Source: Leifsonia sp. ZF2019 (lineage in GTDB: Bacteria > Actinomycetota > Actinomycetes > Actinomycetales > Microbacteriaceae). From it: DNA of 64,000 nt. Positions 8,519 through 15,948 of the stretch are shown here, in pieces. The notes under the pieces are model-generated. The model was given only the letters and a program-made list of their open reading frames with translations, was not told the DNA's origin and searched no databases. Location: assembly GCF_019924635.1 (NCBI RefSeq), contig NZ_CP065037.1, forward strand, positions 186,001 to 250,000. The letters are read 5' to 3'. The position numbers and the translations under genes were made by a program. Numbering within the stretch: the stretch's first letter is position 1; each line of letters starts with the position of its first letter.

Positions 8519-10498
8519 ATGTCCCACCAGCACACCTCCACCGTCACCGCGCCCACGGAAGTGCGGCATCCCCTCGACGCACTGACCGCGCAGGAGATCG
8601 CCGACGGGCGCGACATCCTGGTGGCGGCGGGGCTCGTGGGGGAGTCGACGCGTTTCCCGTCGGTGCTGCCGGTGGAGCCGTCGAAGGAGGCCGTGGCAGC
8701 GTACCGCGAGGGCGACGAGATCGACCGGCGCATCCTGTTCGTGCTCCTCGACACCGCAACCGGCGCCTCCGCCGAGGCGATCGTGTCGGTGACCACCCGG
8801 GAACTGGTCGACCATCGCCCGCTCGGGACGGCGGTGGCGCCGTACGGCCAGCCGCAGTATCTCTTCGAGGAGTACGTGCGTGCGGAGGAGATCGCCAAGG
8901 CGTCGCCCGAATGGCGGGCCGCCATGGTGCGCCGCGGGCTCGAGGACCGCATCGAGCTGGCCTTCTGCGCGCCGCTCGCTCCCGGCTTCCACAACCGTGC
9001 CGAGGAGTCCGGTCGCCGCGTCATCCGCTCGCTGACCTTCCTGCGTTCCACCCCGACCGATTCGCCGTGGTCGCATCCGGTCGAGGGCCTCATCGTGCAC
9101 ATCGACCTCACGACCGGCGCGGTCCTGCGCGTCGAGGACGACGGCGACATCCCGGTGCCCGACCTCGACGGCAATTACGACGCCGCCACGATCGGAGCCG
9201 CACGTACCACTCTCAAGCCGATCGAGATCACACAACCGGAGGGGCCGAGCTTCCGGGTCGACGGCCAGCACGTCGAGTGGGAGAACTGGAAGCTGCGTGT
9301 CGGCTTCAACGCCCGCGAGGGGCTCGTGCTCAACCAGGTGACCTTCCGCGACGGCGACGAGGACCGCTCAGTGCTCTACCGCGGTTCGGTGCCCGAGATG
9401 GTCGTGCCCTATGGCGACACGACATCGACCCGGTTCTGGATCAGCTACTTCGACGCGGGTGAGTACCTGCTCGGCAAGAACGCGAACACCCTGACCCTCG
9501 GCTGTGACTGCCTCGGCGTCATCCACTACTTCGACGGGATCGTGGCCGACGACCACGGCAACCCGGTGACCATCCCGCAGGTCGTGTGCATGCACGAGGA
9601 GGACTACGGCATCCTCTGGAAGCACACCGACCTCGATGGCAAGACGGAGGTGCGCCGCTCCCGCCGCCTCGTCATCTCGTACTTCTCCACCATCGGCAAC
9701 TACGACTACGGGTTCTTCTGGTACCTCTACCTCGACGGCACGATCCAGGTGGAGGCGAAGGCCACCGGCATCGTCTTCGCGGGCGCCGGGATCCCCGGCT
9801 CGACCGACCCGCACGCTCCGGAGATCGCCCCCGGTCTCTTCGCACCCGTGCACCAGCACCTCTTCTGCGCCCGCTTGGACGTCGCGATCGACGGCGACCG
9901 CAACGCGCTCTCCGAGGTCGACGCGGTCGGCATCCCGATCGGCCCCGACAACCCGCACGGCAACGCCTTCACCTGGACGAACACGCCGCTGAGCCGCGAG
10001 TCGCAAGCGCAGCGGCTGGCCGACCCCTCCCGCGCACGGGTATGGGAGGTGCGCAGCACGACGCGCAGGAACGCCGTGGGCGCACCAACGGCGTACCACC
10101 TCCTCCCGCAGCCGAGCGCGACACTGCTCGCGCAGCCGGAGTCGACGGTGTGGGGACGGGCGACGTTCGCCACCAAGCACCTGTGGGCGACGCCGTTCGA
10201 CCCGGCCGAGCGCTTCCCGGCCGGCGACTACCCGAACGCGCACGCGGGCGGGGCAGGGCTCCCCGCATGGACCGCGGCCGACCGGTCGCTGGAAGACGCG
10301 GACCTCGTGCTCTGGCACGTCTTCGGTCCGACGCACATCCCGCGTCCGGAGGACTGGCCGATCATGCCCGTCGACTATTCGGGATTCGCGTTCAAGCCGT
10401 ACGGGTTCCTCGACCGGAATCCGGCGATGGACCTGCCGGACGGCGCGGCCGCCGGCGCGAGCTGCTGCAGCGGCGGGGAGTGCAGCTGCGGGCGCTGA
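8519..10498 (+). CDS. Copper-containing primary amine oxidase with Cys-rich tail
   Basis: 659 residues, the normal size for bacterial copper amine oxidases, which convert primary amines to aldehydes with H2O2 and ammonia. The catalytic base is Asp312 in YFDAGEY. The tyrosine that becomes topaquinone is Tyr395 in NYDY. The copper ligands are His445 and His447 (HQH) and, most likely, His606 (THIPRP). AAGGA lies upstream of ATG 8519. No signal peptide is visible, so the enzyme is probably cytoplasmic, as in Arthrobacter relatives. The protein ends in an unusual tail, ASCCSGGECSCGR, with five cysteines in the last dozen residues. Neighbouring permease, aldehyde dehydrogenase and AraC regulator complete an amine uptake and oxidation route. 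The exact amine (phenethylamine, tyramine, histamine or another) cannot be told. Confidence 0.93.
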   Translation: MSHQHTSTVTAPTEVRHPLDALTAQEIADGRDILVAAGLVGESTRFPSVLPVEPSKEAVAAYREGDEIDRRILFVLLDTATGASAEAIVSVTTRELVDHRPLGTAVAPYGQPQYLFEEYVRAEEIAKASPEWRAAMVRRGLEDRIELAFCAPLAPGFHNRAEESGRRVIRSLTFLRSTPTDSPWSHPVEGLIVHIDLTTGAVLRVEDDGDIPVPDLDGNYDAATIGAARTTLKPIEITQPEGPSFRVDGQHVEWENWKLRVGFNAREGLVLNQVTFRDGDEDRSVLYRGSVPEMVVPYGDTTSTRFWISYFDAGEYLLGKNANTLTLGCDCLGVIHYFDGIVADDHGNPVTIPQVVCMHEEDYGILWKHTDLDGKTEVRRSRRLVISYFSTIGNYDYGFFWYLYLDGTIQVEAKATGIVFAGAGIPGSTDPHAPEIAPGLFAPVHQHLFCARLDVAIDGDRNALSEVDAVGIPIGPDNPHGNAFTWTNTPLSRESQAQRLADPSRARVWEVRSTTRRNAVGAPTAYHLLPQPSATLLAQPESTVWGRATFATKHLWATPFDPAERFPAGDYPNAHAGGAGLPAWTAADRSLEDADLVLWHVFGPTHIPRPEDWPIMPVDYSGFAFKPYGFLDRNPAMDLPDGAAAGASCCSGGECSCGR

Positions 10499-10509
10499 GC
10501 GGACGACGT

Positions 10510-11004
10510 TCAGCTCGGGAGGAGCATCGCGGCGGCCATGACCGACATGGCCGCCGCCGCGAGCACGGGAAGGGTGCCTCGCGCGAGGCCGACCGTACGG
10601 GCGTGACGCACCGCGAGCACGGGGCAGACCACCGCCGAAGCGGCGACGGCGACGCCGAGCACTGCGGTGAGCCAACCGAGGTGCGAGTGGTGACCGGAAC
10701 CGGCGGCCTCCGTCACCGGCGCGGCATGCGTGTGGAAGAGATCCAGTATCACCATCAACGCCATGGCGAACGGCTCGACGGCGAGGTGTGCGACACCGGC
10801 GCGGGTACTGCGGGCGGTATCGCGGACCGGGCGGGAGGAGACCGCGCAGCCGATCGCCGCTGCGATGAGCACGGCGGCCCACGCGAGCGGAGACAGCAGC
10901 GGGTATCCCGTGATCATCGCCGCGGTCGCCGCAAGCGAGAGGATGGCGACGGCAGACGATCCCGTCACACCGCGGCCTCTCGAGCGTAGCAGGACGGAGG
11001 TCAT
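10510..11004 (-). CDS. Hypothetical five-helix membrane protein
   Basis: A 164-residue protein with about five hydrophobic helices and a His-rich loop (DLFHTHAA, then SGHHSHLG) that could bind a metal. I do not recognise the family with confidence. ATG 11002-11004 is used because it begins a basic leader (MTSVLLRSRGRG) before the first helix; an upstream extension would overlap the promoter region of the divergent regulator. The gene converges on the amine oxidase (11-bp gap). The His-rich loop and copper enzyme neighbour suggest a metal link, but that is speculation. Confidence 0.6.
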   Translation of the reverse strand: MTSVLLRSRGRGVTGSSAVAILSLAATAAMITGYPLLSPLAWAAVLIAAAIGCAVSSRPVRDTARSTRAGVAHLAVEPFAMALMVILDLFHTHAAPVTEAAGSGHHSHLGWLTAVLGVAVAASAVVCPVLAVRHARTVGLARGTLPVLAAAAMSVMAAAMLLPS

Positions 11005-11136
11005 GCCTCGACGATAGGGAGGGAGACGAGACTCGCCTGTGCCGGTCACGCAGCGATGTTGTGCGCGGCGGCAGGATCCGCCCCGGAGCGGCGACCGGGC
11101 GAACCCGCAGAGTCTGGGCCGTGACAGGATCGGTGC

Positions 11137-11841
11137 GTGTACAGCGAACGGGAGGTCGACGGAGACCGGATACTGTGGCGGTCCGCGAGCGGGGCGTCGA
11201 CCGTCATCCCCGCCGACGGGTGCCTCGACGTGATCCTGCACGACGACGTCGTCCGGGTCGCCGGGCCGTCCACGCGGTGGCTGCAGACGCGCGCGGACGG
11301 GGACACGCCGACCATCGGGATCCGCTTCGCGCCCGGCGCCGCGAACGCCCTCCTGGGCATCGCCCTCGCCGAGCTCCGCGACGACGATGTCCTTGCAGCC
11401 GACGTGCTGGGCCGACGGGCTGCCGCGCGGATCGCCGACCAGCTGCGCCGCTCCGCCCGGTCCTCATTCATCGGGACGGATGCACTGACCGTCGACGTAC
11501 CCGACTGGGTGGCGGCCGTCCGTCGTTCGGCTCGGCTGGCTCAGCCGGTCTCCGCCCTGATCACCGAACTCGGCTGGTCAGAGCGCCGGTTGCGGCGCGG
11601 GATGTCGGCGACCTTCGGCTACGGCTATGCGACCCTCGTGCGCCTCGAGCGGGCTCGCCGTGCCCAGGCCCTGCTCACGCGGGGCGCATCTCTCGCAGAC
11701 GCGGCGTTTCGCGCCGGCTACGCCGACCAGCCGCACCTCACGCGGGAGTTCGATCGGCTGGTCGGAATCACACCCGGTCAGTTCGCCGCGGCCGCGAAGA
11801 GGTCGATCGAATTGCCGTCCGGGTCGAGCACGGTCGCGTAG
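11137..11841 (+). CDS. AraC-type helix-turn-helix regulator
   Basis: 234 residues. The N-terminal half resembles the small cupin-like sensing domain of short AraC regulators (ASTVIPADGCLDVILHDD, then IGIRFAPGAANALLGI). The C-terminal half is an AraC DNA-binding domain (ALITELGWSERRLRRGMSATFGYGY, and AAFRAGYADQPHLTREFDRLVGITPGQF). Start is GTG 11137. The last ~20 residues (after GQFAAAAKR) run into the antisense of the convergent VOC gene: 64 bp are shared, and this tail reads like the reverse of that gene's 3' end. Its likely target is the overlapping VOC gene or itself; the sequence gives no operator. Confidence 0.82.
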   Translation: MYSEREVDGDRILWRSASGASTVIPADGCLDVILHDDVVRVAGPSTRWLQTRADGDTPTIGIRFAPGAANALLGIALAELRDDDVLAADVLGRRAAARIADQLRRSARSSFIGTDALTVDVPDWVAAVRRSARLAQPVSALITELGWSERRLRRGMSATFGYGYATLVRLERARRAQALLTRGASLADAAFRAGYADQPHLTREFDRLVGITPGQFAAAAKRSIELPSGSSTVA

Positions 11842-12173
11842 CGCTGGCCCCAGTGCGCGTCCCACGGCTCGACGTGCGGCGGGTATCCGGCTGCGCGCAG
11901 CTCCTCCACGGCGGCGTCCACCGCGTCCGGCGTCCCCTTGTCGAACGCGAGCGCGATCCGGTGGCCGCCGGTGGCGGGCACGAAGCCGGCATCGAAGGAA
12001 CGGATGGTCTCCAGCGTGTCCCAGGAGAGGGTCGTGCCGTCCTCGATTGCCGCGTCGACATGCGGGGCGTCGTCGAGGCCCTCCGGGATGCTCACGCCGA
12101 GGGCACGGTAGAAGGCGAGCGAGGCCGCCATGTCGGAGGTCACAATGCCGATGAAGCCGAGTGCGAGTGTCAT
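11778..12173 (-). CDS. VOC (glyoxalase/bleomycin-resistance) family protein
   Basis: A 131-residue protein with the paired beta-alpha-beta modules of the vicinal oxygen chelate fold: LGFIGIVTSDMAASLAFYRALGV at the start and the closing DPDGNSIDLF. Members bind a divalent metal and act as lyases, dioxygenases or antibiotic-binding proteins. The substrate is not predictable here. ATG 12171-12173 gives the canonical N-terminus (MTLALGFIG). It overlaps the 3' end of the convergent AraC-type regulator by 64 bp. Confidence 0.82.
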   Translation of the reverse strand: MTLALGFIGIVTSDMAASLAFYRALGVSIPEGLDDAPHVDAAIEDGTTLSWDTLETIRSFDAGFVPATGGHRIALAFDKGTPDAVDAAVEELRAAGYPPHVEPWDAHWGQRYATVLDPDGNSIDLFAAAAN

Positions 12174-12305
12174 GACGCCAGCGTAGGTCGGCACCTCCCC
12201 AGAGGTCTTGAACAGAACGGCCGCGGTCAGGGCCACCTCACCTTGGAGATCGCGCACAATGATTCCGCGGGATCGTTGGCTGCTGACTACTCTGGCCCGG
12301 TGCAC

Positions 12306-12851
12306 ATGATCTTCCGGACGATGCTCCATTTCTGGCTCGCGCGCTTCGGGCCACGACTCGACCACTGGGATGTGGCGCGAACGAAGTTCCGGGTGCTGCC
12401 GACCGACCTCGACATCCTCAAGCACATGAACAACGGGGTGTACCTGTCGATCGCGGACATCGGGCGGTTCGACCTGCTGTCGCGCAGCGGCATCTGGGCG
12501 ATCTTCAAACAGCGTGGCTGGTACCCGGTGGTGGCGTCGGAGACGATCTCGTTCCGCAAATCGCTCGAGCTGTGGCAGCCCTTCGTCGTGGAGTCGCGCA
12601 TCCTCGGCTTCGACGAGAAGGCCGTGTACGTGGAGCAGCGGTTCACGGTTGACGGCGAGATCTACACGCAGGCGTTCATCCGGGGCCGGTTTCTGAAGCG
12701 CGGCGGGGGAATCGTCACGATCGAGGAGCTGCTGGAGGCCGTCGGCCCGTCGCCGACGGACGTCACGGTGCCCCAGTGGCTGATCGAGTGGGGAGCCGAC
12801 GCTGCGCTCCCCTCGACGCGGGCCGCCGCGCCGAGCATCTGGAACGAGTGA
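12306..12851 (+). CDS. Hotdog-fold acyl-CoA thioesterase (4HBT-like)
   Basis: A 181-residue protein. RVLPTDLDILKHMNNGVYL matches the active-site helix region of 4-hydroxybenzoyl-CoA thioesterase-like hotdog enzymes (D-x-x-x-H-x-N-N), and the following strands (VVASETISFRKSLELWQPFVVESRILGFDEKAVYVEQRF) fit the fold. It probably hydrolyses an acyl-CoA in the cytoplasm; the substrate is unknown. ATG 12306 is used; an in-frame GTG at 12300 is equally possible, and neither has a clear ribosome-binding site. The stop codon directly abuts the stop of the convergent FAD-oxidase gene. Confidence 0.85.
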   Translation: MIFRTMLHFWLARFGPRLDHWDVARTKFRVLPTDLDILKHMNNGVYLSIADIGRFDLLSRSGIWAIFKQRGWYPVVASETISFRKSLELWQPFVVESRILGFDEKAVYVEQRFTVDGEIYTQAFIRGRFLKRGGGIVTIEELLEAVGPSPTDVTVPQWLIEWGADAALPSTRAAAPSIWNE

Positions 12852-14222
12852 TCAGGCCGGTCCGAACGCGAACACGCGCTCCGGATCCCACGCCGCCCGC
12901 GCCGTCGACAGCCGATCGAAGATCTCCTCCGGCCACAGGCACCGGAACGCAGCGGGGTCGCTCGGATCCGCCACCCAGTTGATGTTCGTGACGGCGGAGA
13001 TCCGGTCGCCCAGCACCTCGGCGATCGCTGCGGCATGCGCGGGCGCGGCATCCCCGAAGGTCGCGGGGTCGGCCGCGATCGAACTGAGGGCGTGGGTGCT
13101 GGCGCGGCCGCCGACAGCGGTGCCGTCCGCCGTGTCGCGGTGGGTGGCCCCGCCGAGTTGACGCACCTCGACCGCGAGGAACGGGGTGGCCGCGGTCGTG
13201 CCGATCAGCGGCAGGAGGTCATCGGCCAGCGCGCGGTCGAATGAATCGAGCATATGGCCGCGGATCCAGCTCGGGCCGCCCTGCTCGGGATCGTTGTGGA
13301 TGGTGGCCACAGCCGTCGTGGGCATCTCGCCGACGAAGTCGAGGTAGACAGGTGCGGCGCCCCGCATCGGCGCGAACAGCCGCTCTCCCTCCGCCGCATC
13401 GCCGGGGAACGCGAAGCGCACGCTGAACAGGGAGCGCCCGCGCAGGGGTGGCGGAGGCCCGTCGACGTCGGGGATGCGCAAGAACACGGCGGAGGTGGTC
13501 GCCTGGTCGACGAGCGAGGCCGACCAGTCGGCCCAGACGCGGAAGGCCTCGTCGGCGGCATCCTCGTCGAAGAAGACGCTGCCGCCGTAGAGGGTGGTGA
13601 GCGGGACGAGCTCCAGCACCATCTCGGTCACGACGCCGAGGCCGCCCTTGCCTCCGCGGAGCGCCCAGAAGAGATCGGAGTTCGTCACGTCGTCGGCGAC
13701 GACGAGCTCGCCGTCGGCCGTCACCACGCGGAAGCTGCGGACCCAGTCCGCGGTGAAGCCGTGGCTGCGCGCCAGCGGGCCCAGGCCACCGCCGAGGGTG
13801 TAGCCGACCGCGCCGACGCTCGTGGACGACCCCGTCACGGGAGCCAGCCCGTACGCCGCCGCCGCTTCGATGATGGGCGCCCAGCGCACCCCCGCCCCGA
13901 TGCGCGCGCGTCGGGCATCCTTGTCGATCTCGAGCGCGTCGAGGTCACGGGTGATGAGGAGCAGGCCGCCGGAGACCGGGTTCTCGGCGCCTTGGCCCGT
14001 CGCCTGGATGCGGAGCGGCAGGTCGTTCTCCCGGGCGAAGCGCACGGCCGCGGCGACGTCGGCTTCGTCGCGTGCGGCCACCAGGATGTCAGGGTCGTGC
14101 CGGATGGTCGGGTCGAAGCAGGCGGCTTCGGCGGCGAGTCCCTCGTCGCCGCGGAGGAAGACGGCGCCACGGACGGACTCACGCAGCCGAGCGACGCGCG
14201 CCGCGTCGAGATCGATTCCCAT
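12852..14222 (-). CDS. FAD-binding PCMH-type oxidoreductase
   Basis: 456 residues in the order FAD-binding 4 domain (residues ~40-210: DPDILVAARDEADVAAAVRFARENDLPLRIQATGQG, then GYTLGGGLG) and C-terminal BBE-like segment ending VNTNWVADP-type and FDRLSTARAAWDPERVF. This matches berberine-bridge-like FAD oxidases. The usual RSGGH motif, whose histidine links to FAD, reads QATGQG here, and the GVC motif reads GAVG. Both covalent flavin attachment residues therefore appear absent, and FAD is probably bound non-covalently. ATG 14220-14222 (MGIDLDAARVARL) is chosen; an upstream ATG at 14312 would run into the divergent glycosylase promoter. The substrate is unknown. Confidence 0.85.
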   Translation of the reverse strand: MGIDLDAARVARLRESVRGAVFLRGDEGLAAEAACFDPTIRHDPDILVAARDEADVAAAVRFARENDLPLRIQATGQGAENPVSGGLLLITRDLDALEIDKDARRARIGAGVRWAPIIEAAAAYGLAPVTGSSTSVGAVGYTLGGGLGPLARSHGFTADWVRSFRVVTADGELVVADDVTNSDLFWALRGGKGGLGVVTEMVLELVPLTTLYGGSVFFDEDAADEAFRVWADWSASLVDQATTSAVFLRIPDVDGPPPPLRGRSLFSVRFAFPGDAAEGERLFAPMRGAAPVYLDFVGEMPTTAVATIHNDPEQGGPSWIRGHMLDSFDRALADDLLPLIGTTAATPFLAVEVRQLGGATHRDTADGTAVGGRASTHALSSIAADPATFGDAAPAHAAAIAEVLGDRISAVTNINWVADPSDPAAFRCLWPEEIFDRLSTARAAWDPERVFAFGPA

Positions 14223-14310
14223 GGCGCCGAATGTAGGGGATGCCGCAGACACGCGGGAAGGGGGTGATCGCTGCGCATCCGCTGTCAGACGGCTGACGTA
14301 CGATTCCGGC

Positions 14311-15270
14311 ATGACAGCCGTGCTCCCCGCCGCCCCCGGGTCGCACGCGCTCCCCGATGCAGAGACCGTCTACCGTCCCGACCGTCCCCTGGACCTGCCG
14401 GGCATCCTCGGGCTCCTCGGACGCGGTCCCTTCGATCCGACGACGCAGTGGGACCTCGGCGGGATGTGGCGCACCTGGCGCACTCCGCTCGGAGCGGCGA
14501 CGCTGCGCATCCACCGTCCGGCATCCGACGGCTCGATCCCGGCCGCCGCGTGGGGGCCGGGCGCGGCGTGGGCGATCGAAGCGCTGCCCGGCCTCCTCGG
14601 CCACGGAGACGACTGGTCCGGTCTGGACGTGAGCAGCCACCCGCTGCTGCGCGGCAGTCTGCATCGCAACCCCGGCCTCCGACTCTCACGCACCGGCCTG
14701 CTGCTGGAGGCGCTCCTCCCCGCGATCGTGGAGCAGCGCGTCACGAGCCTCGAAGCGTATCGCTCGTGGGCGCGGCTTCTGCGCTGGTACGGCGAGCCGG
14801 CGCCAGGTCCTGGTCCGACCGAGCTGCGTGTAGTGCCCACCATCGAGCAATGGCGCGGTATCCCTTCCTGGGACTGGCATCGCGCCGGTGTCGACCCGCG
14901 ACGTGCACGAGCTGCCCAGGCAGTCCTCGCCGTTGCGCCGTCGCTCGAGCGCGCTGTCGCGCAGGCCGGCTCGCTGGACGCCGCATCGATCGCGCTGCGC
15001 ACCATCCCGGGCGTCGGCCAGTGGACGACCGCCGAGACGCTGCAGCGCTCGCACGCCCACCCCGATCTGGTGAGCGTCGGCGACTATCACCTCGCCCACT
15101 ACGTCGGCGAGGCCCTGATCGGCCGGAGGGTCGACGACGACGGGATGCTCGAACTGCTCGAACCCTGGGCCGGGCATCGTCAGCGCGTGGTGCGGCTCAT
15201 CCTGGCGAGCGGCTTCCGCTTCGAGCGGCGCGGGCCGCGGCTGGCCGTGCAGGACCACCGCTGGCACTGA
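14311..15270 (+). CDS. AlkA-family DNA-3-methyladenine glycosylase
   Basis: A 319-residue HhH-GPD superfamily DNA repair glycosylase that removes alkylated purines. The helix-hairpin-helix reads IPGVGQWTTAETL near residues 233-245, and the catalytic aspartate is Asp258 in VSVGDYHLAHYVG. The N-terminal ~140 residues form a divergent AlkA-like N domain (GGMWRTWRTPLGAATLRI). No Fe-S cysteine cluster is present, consistent with AlkA rather than Nth/MutY. ATG 14311 is followed by the usual short leader. It is divergent from the FAD oxidase. Confidence 0.85.
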   Translation: MTAVLPAAPGSHALPDAETVYRPDRPLDLPGILGLLGRGPFDPTTQWDLGGMWRTWRTPLGAATLRIHRPASDGSIPAAAWGPGAAWAIEALPGLLGHGDDWSGLDVSSHPLLRGSLHRNPGLRLSRTGLLLEALLPAIVEQRVTSLEAYRSWARLLRWYGEPAPGPGPTELRVVPTIEQWRGIPSWDWHRAGVDPRRARAAQAVLAVAPSLERAVAQAGSLDAASIALRTIPGVGQWTTAETLQRSHAHPDLVSVGDYHLAHYVGEALIGRRVDDDGMLELLEPWAGHRQRVVRLILASGFRFERRGPRLAVQDHRWH

Positions 15271-15285
15271 GGAGAGGGGTCGCGG

Positions 15286-15840
15286 TCAGCCGTTCGTGCC
15301 GTCGCGCAGCGCCGCGGCGTGCTCGGCCTTGATGTCGCGGTCGAGCTCTCGGCACAGCGTCGCGTAGTGGTCGAGGAAGTCGGGGTAGTAGTCCTCCCAG
15401 ACGGGCAGCGGCTTGCCGTCGTGAGCTGCGATCATCCGGTCGAGGTAATAGTCCCAGCCGACTCCGTAGTCCGCCCCCTCGGCGACCGTGTGGAGCAGGT
15501 CACCGAAGGTGATGGTGGTGTGACCGCTGGACTCCGTCAGGTGCACGAACATCCGACGGGATCCCGGCGCCGATCCGACGTCGACGTGGAGGCGGCGCGG
15601 GGCGTCGCACAGCATGATCGCGACGTTCTCCCACTCGGCGCCGTCGCCCTCCGCGTTCATGCGGAACTTCACGGCACCCGTCGACGGAGTCCCGGTGAAC
15701 TCGCCGATCCAGCGGCTGAGGTAGGCGGACCTGCTGAAGTAGGCCCACACCTCCTCGATCGGCGCGTGGACGATGCGGTCGAGGACCACGTAGACGCCGT
15801 CGTCCTTCCTGACCAGTCTTCCCGTCGGCTGCGGCGTCAT
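15286..15840 (-). CDS. SRPBCC (AHSA1-like) domain protein
   Basis: A 184-residue protein with the START/Bet v1-like hydrophobic-ligand fold: VVLDRIVHAPIEEVWAYFSRSAYLSRWIGEFTG at the start and YGVGWDYYLDRMIAAHDG in the closing helix. Proteins of this family bind hydrophobic ligands or act as co-chaperone-like stress proteins; no catalytic residues can be assigned. It converges on the DNA glycosylase (15-bp gap). A ribosome-binding AGGAGG-type run (TAGGAGGTCATC on the minus strand) precedes the ATG, supporting the start. Confidence 0.82.
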   Translation of the reverse strand: MTPQPTGRLVRKDDGVYVVLDRIVHAPIEEVWAYFSRSAYLSRWIGEFTGTPSTGAVKFRMNAEGDGAEWENVAIMLCDAPRRLHVDVGSAPGSRRMFVHLTESSGHTTITFGDLLHTVAEGADYGVGWDYYLDRMIAAHDGKPLPVWEDYYPDFLDHYATLCRELDRDIKAEHAAALRDGTNG

Positions 15841-15948
15841 GATGACCTCCTAATGAGTCCGCCCCTCCTGGACTTCACGATAGTCACGACGCGTCGGTTG
15901 TGGCAGGGGGCGCCCTGGACGGCGCGTGGACGGTGGATGCGAGTCCTC

